From: Planctomycetota bacterium
Lineage (GTDB): Bacteria > Planctomycetota > UBA1135 > UBA2386
Assembly (NCBI GenBank): GCA_028281765.1
Contig: JANQJF010000073.1
Location: 38,352-102,351 of the forward strand
DNA: 64,000 bases
Direction: 5' to 3'
Notes under the pieces: model-generated
The model's database searches: none
What the model saw: only the letters and a program-made list of their open reading frames with translations
Told to the model about the DNA's origin: nothing
Shown here: in pieces, positions 8,149-17,099 of the stretch
Layout of the letters: every line of letters starts with the position of its first letter
How positions within the stretch are numbered: position 1 is the first letter of the stretch
Position numbers and translations under genes: made by a program

Positions 8149-9153
8149 CTAGTCCGCGAGCACGTGCGCGTGCATCCACTCGAACAGCGTCGTCGCGAAT
8201 TCCTCGTGGCCGCGCGCGTTCGGGTGTAGGTCGATCGCCGTGATCGCGTACTCCTCGCGATAGTTCGCGAGCGGCAGGTAGGCCTCGATGCGCGGGATCC
8301 CGAGCTCGGTGATGCCGCGAGCGAAGTCCGGCAGCGGCTGGCCCTTCGAGTCGCCGAAGGTGTCCATGATGACGATCGGCGTGTCGCCACACAGGTCCCG
8401 GATGTGGCCGAATCCGACGCACGCCTGCGCGCACGCCGTCTGCGTGAGTTCGGGGCTCGCTTCGAGTTCGAGGAACATGTCGCCCTTGGTGCCGGCCACG
8501 ACCGCGTAGGTCTGCTGCACGGCGCGCGCGGTGTAGAGCCCGCTCGCCCAGCCGGGCAGCGACATCAGCTCCTCGGGCTGCGCCTGGTCGCCCTCGAGCA
8601 CCTTGATGATGTCCGTGAGGTCGTTGTTGATGAACGTCACGATCACGAGGTCCGGGGCGAGCGGCAGGCCCGTGTCGCGTAGATACAGGAAATATCCGGG
8701 GATTCCGAAGCCGGGGACGCCGCCGTTCACGACTTCGAACCGGTCGACTCCGGCGGGTTTCGGGCCGGAGTTGAGCTTCGCTTCGAGCACCCGGGGGAAC
8801 GACTCCGATTCGGCGACGCCCCAGCCGAACGCGATCGAATCGCCGGCGACGACGACGCGGTAGGTGCCCTGCGGCTTGTCCGCGCGAACGGCTGCGTTGC
8901 GCATTCGCTGGTCGCTGAGCACGACTTCGTGCCCCAGGAACTCGGTGCTCACACCGGCGCGAAGGATGTTGCCCGCGATGTCGGGGCTCGGATGCGGCTC
9001 CAGGATCGTTCGCTCGAACTCTTGCCGCGCGATCAGCTCGCCGGTCGAGAACGGATCGACGATTCGGAGTAGCACCTCGACGACGAGAACGGCGACGAGG
9101 ATGCTCGCGAGGAGTAGCGCGATCCGGCGGAGAATGCGGCGAGACTGAGACAC
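8149..9153 (-). CDS. Membrane-anchored SGNH/GDSL hydrolase
   Basis: A 334-residue protein with an N-terminal transmembrane anchor (residues ~9-30) and an SGNH hydrolase fold outside the membrane. Block I is VVVAGDSIAFGWG (nucleophile Ser in GDS). VVNGGVPGFG supplies the Gly block and FINNDLTD the Asn block. AIDLHPNARGHEEF supplies the D-x-x-H block. Such enzymes are esterases or O-acetyl-hydrolases acting on lipids or glycans at the envelope; the substrate is unknown. It converges on mtnP and is divergent from the asparaginase gene across 51 bp. Confidence 0.85.
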   Translation of the reverse strand: MSQSRRILRRIALLLASILVAVLVVEVLLRIVDPFSTGELIARQEFERTILEPHPSPDIAGNILRAGVSTEFLGHEVVLSDQRMRNAAVRADKPQGTYRVVVAGDSIAFGWGVAESESFPRVLEAKLNSGPKPAGVDRFEVVNGGVPGFGIPGYFLYLRDTGLPLAPDLVIVTFINNDLTDIIKVLEGDQAQPEELMSLPGWASGLYTARAVQQTYAVVAGTKGDMFLELEASPELTQTACAQACVGFGHIRDLCGDTPIVIMDTFGDSKGQPLPDFARGITELGIPRIEAYLPLANYREEYAITAIDLHPNARGHEEFATTLFEWMHAHVLAD

Positions 9154-9204
9154 GCCGCGGATTCTAGTGTGCGATCGAGCGCGACTTTCCCGAGAATCCG
9201 ATCC

Positions 9205-10242
9205 ATGCCGAGACCCGTGACTCGACGCTCGTTCCTCAAGATCTCCGCGGCCGGCGCGGCGACGACGGCTTCATGCGCGTACGCGCCACGCGGTGGTCGC
9301 AAACCGGGACCCGTCGCGGTCTCGAGCCGCAACGGTCTGAACTCGATGGAGCTCGTCGGCGAGAAGATGGCGGCTGGGCTGCCGCCGGTCGATGCTGCCG
9401 TGCTCGGCGTCGAGCCGGTCGAGAACGATCCGAACGACACGAGCGTCGGCTACGGCGGATTGCCGAACGAGGACGGCGTCGTCACGCTCGACTCGTGCGT
9501 CATGGACGGGCCGTCGGGACTCGCGGGTGCGGTGGCGCACCTCGAGAACGTCAAGAACCCGGCACAGGTCGCGCTCAAGGTCATGCGCCGCACCGACCAC
9601 GTGCTGCTCGTCGGGGCGGGTGCGCTCGAGTTCGCGCGTGCGCACGGCTTCCGCGAGGAGAACCTGCTGACCGAACGCGCGCGCAAGCGCTGGCTGCGAT
9701 GGAAGGAGCAGCACAGTGGCAAGGACGACTGGATCGATCCGACGGACAACGGGGACTACGGCAAGGAGTGGATCGAGCGGCCGACGGGCACGATCCACAT
9801 CGGCGCGCGGAACGCGGCGGGGGACCTCGGCGGTTGCACGACGACGTCCGGTCTCGCGTTCAAGATTCCGGGTCGGGTCGGAGATTCTCCCCTGATCGGC
9901 TGCGGGAACTACTGCGACAACGACCACGGTGTCGCGGGCGCGACCGGCCGTGGCGAAGCGGCGATCATCGCCAACGGCGCGGCGCGCACGGTGCGGTACA
10001 TGGCGGAAGGCATGTCGCCGACCGATGCGTGCCTCGCGACGCTGCGCGACGTCGCGCGCATGACGAGGACGGCTCGCTTGCTCCGTGCGAGCGGGCAGCC
10101 GGACTTCCAGCTCAAGTTCTACGCGATCAACAAGGCCGGAGACGTAGGGGCGGGCTCGATGTATCCGTCGAAGTACGCGCGCTTGGTTGCGAACGGTGCA
10201 GAACTCGCGGACACTGCCGCGCTGTTCGAGGAGCGAAACTGA
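9205..10242 (+). CDS. Tat-exported N4-(beta-N-acetylglucosaminyl)-L-asparaginase
   Basis: A 345-residue Ntn-hydrolase of the aspartylglucosaminidase type. The start at ATG 9205 gives a twin-arginine signal (VTRRSFLKISAAGAATTAS). Conserved blocks are SVGYGGLPNEDG, LDSCVMDG and HIGARNAAGDLGGCTTTSG; the Thr of the GG-C-T-T-T-SG cluster should be the autocatalytic nucleophile. GRVGDSPLIGCGNYCDN follows it. The enzyme would remove the GlcNAc-linked side chain from asparagine outside the cytoplasm, fitting an organism that degrades glycans. lexA begins 1 nt after the stop, which suggests co-transcription. Confidence 0.9.
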   Translation: MPRPVTRRSFLKISAAGAATTASCAYAPRGGRKPGPVAVSSRNGLNSMELVGEKMAAGLPPVDAAVLGVEPVENDPNDTSVGYGGLPNEDGVVTLDSCVMDGPSGLAGAVAHLENVKNPAQVALKVMRRTDHVLLVGAGALEFARAHGFREENLLTERARKRWLRWKEQHSGKDDWIDPTDNGDYGKEWIERPTGTIHIGARNAAGDLGGCTTTSGLAFKIPGRVGDSPLIGCGNYCDNDHGVAGATGRGEAAIIANGAARTVRYMAEGMSPTDACLATLRDVARMTRTARLLRASGQPDFQLKFYAINKAGDVGAGSMYPSKYARLVANGAELADTAALFEERN

Positions 10243-10243
10243 G

Positions 10244-10846
10244 ATGGCACATACGCCTCCGGGTCAGACTCGAGAAAAGGTATTTCGTTTCGTGCGCGAT
10301 CGGCTGCTCGACGGCTCGCCGCCGTCGGTCCGCGAAGTGCAAGATGCGATGGGGTTCGCTGCGGTCGAGTCGGCGCGCAAGCAGCTGCAAGCGCTGGTCG
10401 ACGAGGGGCGCCTGCTCAAGGAGCCCGGTCGCGCGCGCGGCTATCGCTTGCCGCACCGCGAGCAGAAACCCGCGGAAGTGCCGTTGCTCGGAGGCGTGCA
10501 GGCCGGGGGTCTGCGCGCCGCGATCGAGTCTCCGGACGGCTACGTGCTCGTCGAAGGGCGCAAGCGATCCGAGCGCTTGTTCGCGCTGACCGTGCGAGGC
10601 GAGAGCATGCGCGACCTCGGCATCTTCGACGGCGACACCGTCATCGTGCGTCGCCAGCAGAACGCGGATTCCGGAGATGTCGTCGTCGCGCTCGTGGGGG
10701 ACGAAGCCACGGTCAAGACTCTGCGCATGCGGCGCGGCGACATCGTCTTGGAGCCGGCGAATCCGGACTTTGCACCGATCCGACCGCGGCCCGAGGACTG
10801 CTCGATCCTCGGCAAGGTCGTCGAGGTTCGGCGTCGTCTGGACTGA
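10244..10846 (+). CDS. lexA: LexA-type SOS repressor/autoprotease
   Basis: A 200-residue LexA. Residues 8-65 are a winged helix DNA-binding domain (REKVFRFVRDRLLDG, PSVREVQDAMGF). The rest is the S24 self-cleaving domain: a candidate Ala-Gly cleavage bond in GGVQAGGL, catalytic Ser in RGESM and catalytic Lys in TVKTLRM. It should repress DNA-damage genes and be inactivated by RecA filaments. GAGGAG lies upstream of ATG 10244. The mutagenesis genes imuA-imuB and dnaE2 lie 3.3 and 10.9 kb downstream and are natural candidate targets. The operator could not be identified. Confidence 0.92.
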   Translation: MAHTPPGQTREKVFRFVRDRLLDGSPPSVREVQDAMGFAAVESARKQLQALVDEGRLLKEPGRARGYRLPHREQKPAEVPLLGGVQAGGLRAAIESPDGYVLVEGRKRSERLFALTVRGESMRDLGIFDGDTVIVRRQQNADSGDVVVALVGDEATVKTLRMRRGDIVLEPANPDFAPIRPRPEDCSILGKVVEVRRRLD

Positions 10847-10910
10847 GCCGGCGCCGAGATCGTTGTGGGGCATGCGATTGGCTATGATCGCGAGCGGAGG
10901 ATTGACACCC

Positions 10911-12695
10911 ATGTTCCGCACCTCGGTCAGGTTGCTCGTTCTTGCTTCCGTTGCGTCGTTCTCGAGCTCTCCGCTTGTTTCGCAAGGGCCTGTTCAGCCC
11001 AATGTGCTCTTCATCTACATCGATGATGCGAGCTACGAGATGGGGACGTTCGGCCACCCCGTAGTGCAGACTCCGAACCTCGACGACCTCGCGACTCGCG
11101 GCACGGTGTTCATGAACGCCTATTGTCCATACCCGGTTTGCGGGCCGTCCAGACTTGCGACGATGCTGTCGCGACGTCCGGCTCGGACGGGGTTGCTCGG
11201 CAATCAGGCCGGATCCGGGATCCAAGATCCCGTGTTCGACGGCACACCGCTCATGCCGAAGCGTTTTCGGGACGCGGGCTACTGGACAGGGGGAGTAGGC
11301 AAGATCTTCCACGTCGACCAGGTGCATCCGAACACCTGGGATCTCTACACCTCCCCGCCCTCGGACTTCGGCATTCCGCGACCGGCCCATCCTGCGCCCG
11401 AAGACGGTTGGCGAACGATCTACGGGGGCCCGTTCGAAAACGGTCCGGACGGATCGCTCGGCGACATGGACGACACGAATTCGTCCGACGATGCCATCGC
11501 GATGATGCAGCTGGCGCAGGAACCCTGGTTCATCGCGGTCGGATATCGGTCTCCGCACAACCCCTATGTGTACCCGGAAGCGTTCGACTCGCTGTATGAC
11601 CCTGCCGTCGATGTGCCTGCGTTGCCGCCCGGAGAGTCGACCGACTGGAGCGCCAGCCTCGACCCGGCCTACTACTACAACTTCACGTACGTAGATCCGG
11701 CCTGGGGCGCTACCGAGGATGAGCGTCGTCGCGAAGCCACCGTCGCGTACTGGCGGACGATGACGTATATCGATCACGAGATCGGGCGGGTGCTGAGTGC
11801 GTTGGATGCACTCGGAGAAACGGACGACACGATCGTCGTCGTCCTGAGCGATCACGGTTGGTCGATGGGGCACCACGGTCGCTACGACAAGAACGACCTT
11901 TGGGATCGTGCGGTGAAGGCGCCGATGCTGCTTTCCGTTCCGTGGTTGCCGAACGCAGGACAGGTGACGTCGGAGTTCGTGGAGCACATCGACCTCTATC
12001 CGACTCTGATGCACTACTGCAATCTGGCGCCGCCGGCGGGTCTCGAGGGCGACAACCTCCAACCCCTCATGGACGATCCGACGGCTCCCCAAGACGACGT
12101 GTATTCGATGGTGACCCGCGGCTGGAGCACGAAGTGGCACCACATGGTTCGGTCCGGTGACTACAAGTACATTCACCACGAGGACGGCGCGCACATGCTC
12201 TACGACGTGCAGGTCGACCCCGGCGAGTACGTGAACTTGTACGGAGACCCGGCGTACCAGGCTGTCGCGGATTCACTCCAGCAGGGCTTGCGCAACGAGG
12301 GGTTGTTGGACGCGTTCTCCTCGAACTACCGGCTCGGGTCGCCCGGATCCAACGGGGAGCTGACTCTGACTCTGGATGGGCCGCCTATTCTCGGTACCAC
12401 GTTGGGCTTCGAATTCGGCAACGCCGCAGGAGTCGATGCGCCGACGTTGTTCCTGGGCGGGTTCGATGCCACCAACCTCAGTGGACCGGAGGTGCTCGGC
12501 GGTCCGTTGTTGCTGGTGCCGCACTTTGGCGTGCCGTTCCAAGTGCCGGTCGGAGGCTTGGTCGTGCCGTTGGAGGTTCCACTCGACCCATTCTTGGCTG
12601 AGCGATCCACGCTGTTTCAGATCGCTCAGCTCGACTTCGGCGTGCCCGCGGGTGTGTCGTGGAGTCGGGGGCTGAGGATGTTCGCAAACTTCTGA
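10911..12695 (+). CDS. Secreted sulfatase with C-terminal beta-domain
   Basis: A 594-residue arylsulfatase-like enzyme. The start at ATG 10911 follows GGAGG by about 10 nt and gives a signal peptide ending near SSPLVSQG. The sulfatase core covers residues ~25-480. NVLFIYIDD binds metal, and VCGPSRLATMLSRRP carries the C-x-P-S-R site whose Cys would be converted to formylglycine. LSDHGWSMGHHGRYDK is a later metal/substrate block, and the layout resembles iduronate-2-sulfatases. The last ~120 residues (from LGSPGSNGELTLTL) are not sulfatase. The same domain ends the secreted protein at 35359-36513. The likely role is desulfation of exogenous polysaccharide. Confidence 0.9.
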   Translation: MFRTSVRLLVLASVASFSSSPLVSQGPVQPNVLFIYIDDASYEMGTFGHPVVQTPNLDDLATRGTVFMNAYCPYPVCGPSRLATMLSRRPARTGLLGNQAGSGIQDPVFDGTPLMPKRFRDAGYWTGGVGKIFHVDQVHPNTWDLYTSPPSDFGIPRPAHPAPEDGWRTIYGGPFENGPDGSLGDMDDTNSSDDAIAMMQLAQEPWFIAVGYRSPHNPYVYPEAFDSLYDPAVDVPALPPGESTDWSASLDPAYYYNFTYVDPAWGATEDERRREATVAYWRTMTYIDHEIGRVLSALDALGETDDTIVVVLSDHGWSMGHHGRYDKNDLWDRAVKAPMLLSVPWLPNAGQVTSEFVEHIDLYPTLMHYCNLAPPAGLEGDNLQPLMDDPTAPQDDVYSMVTRGWSTKWHHMVRSGDYKYIHHEDGAHMLYDVQVDPGEYVNLYGDPAYQAVADSLQQGLRNEGLLDAFSSNYRLGSPGSNGELTLTLDGPPILGTTLGFEFGNAAGVDAPTLFLGGFDATNLSGPEVLGGPLLLVPHFGVPFQVPVGGLVVPLEVPLDPFLAERSTLFQIAQLDFGVPAGVSWSRGLRMFANF

Positions 12696-12704
12696 GTCTT
12701 TCCC

Positions 12705-14036
12705 TCAGCCGTCTTCGCCGAAACAGTACAGACGGCGGTTCGAGCGCAGGAAGATCTCGTCCCCCGCGAACGCCGGCGACCCGTGGAAGTCGGTGTCGTC
12801 GCCTTCGATGCGATTCTGCGCGAGGAGTTCGAACTCGCCGTCCGTCGAGTAGACGAACGTGCCGCGCTTGCGGCTGACGACGTAGAGCTTGTCACCCGCG
12901 ATGGCCGGCGACGCGTAGACGCCGCCGGTGCGACCCGGGAGTCGCTTGTGCGTCTTGGTTTCGCCGGTCGTCGCGTCGAGCAGACTACCCATGCCGCGCG
13001 AGTCGACGAGGAAGATCTCGCCGTCGACGAGGACCGGCGAGGGGATTCCTACGTTCTTGCCCTTCCACGCGACGCGATCGTCGTCCTTCACGTCCTTGCC
13101 GAACCGGATCGCGAATGCATCGCCCTCGCCGCCGAACGTGTAGACCACGTCGTCGTCCGCGACGGGGGTGGGCACCATGCCGGTCGAGGTCTTCGTCTCG
13201 ATCTTCCAGCGCAGCGCGCCGTCTTCGATCTCGAGGCCCCAGACCTCGCCTGCGAGGGTCATCACGATCAGGCGGTCGTCGCCCTTCCCCACGACCTGCG
13301 GTGAGACCGACGAGCCTTCGAAGCGCGGCGACGAGCGCTTCCATACCAAATTACCGGTCTTGCGGTCGATCGCGCGCACCGAGTCGCTGTCGGTCGCGGC
13401 GTTGATGACCACGAGGTCGTCGCAGAGGAGCGGACTCGAACCCGCGCCCCAGCGCATCGAGACCGGCGTGCCGTCGGGTTGCCGCGGGCGGGCCTCGCCG
13501 AGCGGGTCTTCGCCCTCTTCGTACTCGAACTTGCCGAGCTTGACGTGCCAGAGGATCTCGCCGCCGTCGAGGTCGAGCGCGAGCGCCCCGGTCTTGCCGA
13601 AGTAGACGTAGAGCGTCTTGCCGTCCGTGACCGGCGTCGGGCTCGCGAAGCCGTGCTCCTTGAGTTGCATCATCGAGGGTTCGCCCTCGATCGCCGACGG
13701 GATCTCTCGATCCCAGAGGATCTCGCCCTTCTTGCGATCGATGCACACGACGTGGTGTTTCAGGCTCGTCGATTCGCCGGAGCGATCCTGCTTCTCGCCG
13801 TAGCCGGAGAAGCACGTCAGGTAGATCCGGTCCCCGACGATGATCGGGCTCGACGATCCGGGTCCGGGCAGGTCGAGCTGCCACTTCATGTTCTCGGTCG
13901 CGCTCCACTTCGTCGGCGGCGATGCCGAGGTCGCGAGGCCGTCGCGGCCCGGGCCTCGGAAGCCCGGCCACTCGAGGTCCTGCGCCGCGAGGGCGGGGCA
14001 GAGGAGAAGCATCCACAACGTCGTGCGAGGAGTCAT
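12705..14036 (-). CDS. Exported PQQ-like beta-propeller protein
   Basis: A 443-residue protein from ATG 14034-14036 with a signal peptide (TTLWMLLLCPALAAQ). It starts WPGFRGPGRDG, a hallmark of planctomycete outer-membrane/periplasmic PQQ-repeat propellers. Repeats carry the W-x-x-x-L/A-x-x-G tryptophan-docking pattern: GEILWDREI, GEILWHVKLG, GNLVWKRSS and GALRWKIET. It has the BamB-like fold rather than clear dehydrogenase residues, so a binding or scaffold role is more likely than catalysis. It converges on the sulfatase gene with a 9-bp gap and is divergent from imuA across 92 bp. Confidence 0.85.
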   Translation of the reverse strand: MTPRTTLWMLLLCPALAAQDLEWPGFRGPGRDGLATSASPPTKWSATENMKWQLDLPGPGSSSPIIVGDRIYLTCFSGYGEKQDRSGESTSLKHHVVCIDRKKGEILWDREIPSAIEGEPSMMQLKEHGFASPTPVTDGKTLYVYFGKTGALALDLDGGEILWHVKLGKFEYEEGEDPLGEARPRQPDGTPVSMRWGAGSSPLLCDDLVVINAATDSDSVRAIDRKTGNLVWKRSSPRFEGSSVSPQVVGKGDDRLIVMTLAGEVWGLEIEDGALRWKIETKTSTGMVPTPVADDDVVYTFGGEGDAFAIRFGKDVKDDDRVAWKGKNVGIPSPVLVDGEIFLVDSRGMGSLLDATTGETKTHKRLPGRTGGVYASPAIAGDKLYVVSRKRGTFVYSTDGEFELLAQNRIEGDDTDFHGSPAFAGDEIFLRSNRRLYCFGEDG

Positions 14037-14128
14037 CACGGCGCATCGTAACGGCGTCGAGGTGGCCTGCGGGCGCGAGTTCTCGGCACCATCTTGACAC
14101 TGAGACAAATGTCCACTTTCATGGCCGG

Positions 14129-14770
14129 ATGCCCTCGTCGTCCCTCCGTCAGCTGCTGCAATCCGGCTCGGTGCACCGCTGGAGTCACTCCGTCGGGGCC
14201 GACGAGGCGCCGGCCTGGGGGCTCGAGGAGCTGCGCGGCCGGGTCGTCGAGTTGCGTTGTGATCAGGAGGGCGGCGGCGCGACCGCGGTCACGACGATCG
14301 CCGTCGACCTCGTGCTCGCGGCACAGTGTGTCGACGAGCCGGTCGCGTGGGTCACGCAGAGTGGCCTGACGTTCTATCCGCCGGACGTCGGGGAGTACGG
14401 GGTCGACCTGTCGGCACTCGCGGTGGTCGCGTTGCGCGAAGGTCACGAGATGCTGCGGGCCGCGGACACGCTGTTGCGTTCGCGCGCGTTCGGTCTCGTC
14501 GTGCTGGACTTCGCCGAGCCACAGTCGATCCCGCTCGGCGTGCAGGCGCGCTTGGTCGGTCTGGCCAAGCAGCACGACGCGACGCTCGTGTGCCTGTCTC
14601 GCGAGGGCGCGAACGCGCTCGGTTCGTTCGCGTCGATGCGCGTCGAGTGTGGTCGTCGGCGCGTCGACGACGGGGTGTTCGAATGTTCGGTCCGCGTCCT
14701 CAAGGACAAGCGACGCGGTCGGCGTTGGCAGCATACGCACGTGTGTGATGGAACGGTGGGCCTGCGTTGA
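14129..14770 (+). CDS. imuA: ImuA-like SOS mutagenesis protein
   Basis: A 213-residue RecA/SulA-like protein placed directly upstream of imuB, overlapping it by 23 nt. The N-terminal LRQLLQSGSVHRWSH and the central TTIAVDLVLAAQ with VAWVTQSGLTFYPPDV, FGLVVLDFAE and IPLGVQARLVGLAK match ImuA-type proteins. The usual Walker A is degenerate: the expected region reads QEGGGATAVTT and lacks GKT. ImuA partners ImuB and DnaE2 in damage-induced translesion synthesis. I chose ATG 14129 because the protein then begins at the conserved LRQLL region. A longer upstream frame runs through the divergent gene's start. Confidence 0.8.
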   Translation: MPSSSLRQLLQSGSVHRWSHSVGADEAPAWGLEELRGRVVELRCDQEGGGATAVTTIAVDLVLAAQCVDEPVAWVTQSGLTFYPPDVGEYGVDLSALAVVALREGHEMLRAADTLLRSRAFGLVVLDFAEPQSIPLGVQARLVGLAKQHDATLVCLSREGANALGSFASMRVECGRRRVDDGVFECSVRVLKDKRRGRRWQHTHVCDGTVGLR

Positions 14771-16262
14771 TGTCCCGGCGCTTCCGCTGCAGATCCTGGT
14801 GCTGCGGTTGCGCAAGGGGGACGGTGTCCAGCGAGTCGACGACGCGGATCGCGTGCCGATCGTCGTCATCGACGCGGACAAGCCGCAGGGCACCGTGCTC
14901 TGGGTCAACGTGGCCGCGCGGCGTCAGCGCATCCGGCCGGGGATGCGGTATGCCGCAGCGCTCGCGCTCGAGCCGGGCCTGCGCGCGGGTGTCATCGACG
15001 ACGAGACGTGTGAGAAGGCGGTCGAACGGCTGGTCCGACGCTTGCGTTCGTTCTCGCCGGGGATCGAGCCGAGTCGGTCCGAGCCCGGCGTGTTCTGGCT
15101 CGATGCGTCGGGGTTCGAAGGCGTGTTCCCGTCTCTCGACGAATGGTCGCGGCGCGTCGTCGACAGCCTGCGCGGGATCGGTCTGACCGCGTCGGTCGCG
15201 GTCGGATTCGATCGGTTCGGAGTCTACGCCGTCGCGCGTCAGGGGCGCGGCGCGCGCGTCCTGGAGTCGCGCGAAGACGAGCTCGTGCAGTCCGCGCGCG
15301 TTCCGCTCGACCTGCTTTGTATACCGCCGAAGCTGCGGCGCAGTCTCGATCAGCTCGGGATCACCGACGTCGACGGGCTGCGGCGGCTGCCGGAAGGGAG
15401 CCTGCAGGAGCGTTTCGGCGCCGAAGGTGAGCGGCTGCAGCGATTCGTCTCGGGGACGGCGGACGACCTGCTCGTCGCGACGCCGGGGTTCGAGCCGGTC
15501 GTCGAGCGCTTCGAGATCGAGCCGGGCGAATCGGTCCTCGACGCGAGTGCATTGCTGTTCCTGCTGAAAGGGCGGTTGGGCCGGGTCTGCACCGAACTCG
15601 CCCGGCGTGGCGAGGCCGTCGCGGGGCTGCAGATGAAGCTGTTGCTCGACGATGCGCCGGCGCGCCCCGAGACGATCCGGCCAGCGGACCCGACGCTCGA
15701 CGAAGTGCAGCTCACCGATCTGATTCGCCTGCGCCTGGAGAACACGAATCTCGAGGCGCCTTCGGTCGGTTTCGAATTGTCGGCCGAAGGCGTGCGCGCA
15801 ACGCGCAAGCAGCTGGATCTGTTCGCCGAGAAACCGCGGCGCGATCTCGCCGCGGCAAATCGCGCGCTCGCGCGGCTACGCGCGGAGTTCGGCAACGGCG
15901 CGGTCGTGCGCGCGGAGCCGCGCGCCGGACACCTGCCCGAGGGCGCGTTCGTCTGGCGTCCGCTCGAACGTCTCGGCCGCGCGAGCGCGGTGCCGCGACC
16001 GCAGCCGCGGCTCGTGCGACGCATGTTGGCGCGCCCGCGGATGCTCGATCGTGACCATCGTGAGCTCGATGGCTGGTGCGCGGCCGGCCTCTCGTGTGGT
16101 CCGGTGCGTCGCACGTTCGGCCCGTACGTCGTGTCGGGCGGATGGTGGCGTCGGGAAGTGTCGCGGGCGTACCACTTCGCCGAGACCGCACGGGGTGACG
16201 TGCTGTGGGTCTACTACGACCGGCGCCAGCGGCGCTGGTTCTTGCACGGCTTCGTCGAGTGA
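14748..16262 (+). CDS. imuB: ImuB, Y-family polymerase-like mutagenesis protein
   Basis: A 504-residue ImuB. It has the Y-family polymerase fold (palm, fingers and thumb, residues ~1-330) but lacks the catalytic acidic cluster, as ImuB proteins do. The thumb helix-hairpin-helix is LGITDVDGLRRLPEG. TRKQLDLFAEKP (near residue ~360) contains QLDLF, a canonical beta-clamp-binding motif. The C-terminal tail, with FGPYVVSGGWW and the terminal WVYYDRRQRRWFLHGFVE, is the ImuB-specific extension. It should tether DnaE2 and ImuA to the clamp during SOS mutagenesis. The start at ATG 14748 lies inside imuA; the gene ends 1 nt from the convergent phosphatase stop. Confidence 0.9.
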   Translation: MERWACVDVPALPLQILVLRLRKGDGVQRVDDADRVPIVVIDADKPQGTVLWVNVAARRQRIRPGMRYAAALALEPGLRAGVIDDETCEKAVERLVRRLRSFSPGIEPSRSEPGVFWLDASGFEGVFPSLDEWSRRVVDSLRGIGLTASVAVGFDRFGVYAVARQGRGARVLESREDELVQSARVPLDLLCIPPKLRRSLDQLGITDVDGLRRLPEGSLQERFGAEGERLQRFVSGTADDLLVATPGFEPVVERFEIEPGESVLDASALLFLLKGRLGRVCTELARRGEAVAGLQMKLLLDDAPARPETIRPADPTLDEVQLTDLIRLRLENTNLEAPSVGFELSAEGVRATRKQLDLFAEKPRRDLAAANRALARLRAEFGNGAVVRAEPRAGHLPEGAFVWRPLERLGRASAVPRPQPRLVRRMLARPRMLDRDHRELDGWCAAGLSCGPVRRTFGPYVVSGGWWRREVSRAYHFAETARGDVLWVYYDRRQRRWFLHGFVE

Positions 16263-17048
16263 TCAGTCCGCGGTGTCGAGTGCGGTCCGTCGATCCGCAG
16301 GCAGGGACTTGGTCCACGAACCGTAGATCGGATTGGGGAGCAAGAACCAGCGGCGACCCCACATCGCGCGTTGGTTCGCGACGACGTCCCGTCGTTCTTC
16401 GCGGAACATCGCCCGAGCCCCGGCCGCGAAGTCGCCGAGATCGTCGCCGAGCAGCATGATCACGCGGTGCGTCTCGGCGACGCGGGCGCGACGTGGCGAC
16501 TTCTCGGAGCCGGCGTCGTCATGCTCGTTTCGCGTGAGCACGGTGTCGATCGAACCCGAGTCGAGCGGGAATCCGGCGGTCGTGAGGTTCTGACGAATGG
16601 CGTCTTCGACGACGTGGTCTCGATTTGTCACGTAGAAGATCGTCACGCCGCGGTTGCTGGCCGTCTGCAGGAAGTCACGGGCTCCGGGCAGGGGCTCGGC
16701 CCGCGCCTCCCGAACCCACGCGTTCCAAGTCTCGATGTCGAAGCTCGCGCCGCCCCGCAACAGCCGCGCGTTGTACGGCGAGTTGTCGAGCAGCGTTTCG
16801 TCGATGTCCGTGATGATCGCGGGTGGCAGCGTCGAGGTGTTGCGACTCTGTTCGGTCATCACAGGAGTCCGGTCGGCGAGCGCTTCGTCGAGCGATGCGA
16901 GTGCGCGGTCGAACGTCTGCATGCACGCGGCCTGGTACTCCGCCGAGGTCTGGATCCAGAGGACGCTGGTGAGGTCAGCGTCGGACGGAGTCGAACAGCT
17001 CGCGAGCGCGAGTCCCGGCAAGATCAGCAGGCGCCAAGCGGTGAGCAT
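16263..17048 (-). CDS. Acid phosphatase lipoprotein, e(P4)/class B-like HAD enzyme
   Basis: A 261-residue HAD-superfamily phosphatase. The N-terminus carries a lipobox (LALASC), so it should be an outer- or inner-membrane lipoprotein. IITDIDETLLDNS is the DxDxT nucleophile motif, FYVTNRD supplies motif II and LLGDDLGDF supplies motif IV. FDIETWNAWV is typical of the e(P4)/5'-nucleotidase group. It likely dephosphorylates nucleotides or other phosphomonoesters for uptake. The stop abuts imuB. Confidence 0.87.
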   Translation of the reverse strand: MLTAWRLLILPGLALASCSTPSDADLTSVLWIQTSAEYQAACMQTFDRALASLDEALADRTPVMTEQSRNTSTLPPAIITDIDETLLDNSPYNARLLRGGASFDIETWNAWVREARAEPLPGARDFLQTASNRGVTIFYVTNRDHVVEDAIRQNLTTAGFPLDSGSIDTVLTRNEHDDAGSEKSPRRARVAETHRVIMLLGDDLGDFAAGARAMFREERRDVVANQRAMWGRRWFLLPNPIYGSWTKSLPADRRTALDTAD

Positions 17049-17099
17049 CGGCGCAGCGTAGCGTCCGTGGACGCCAATCCAACCGCACGCCCGCTGGCT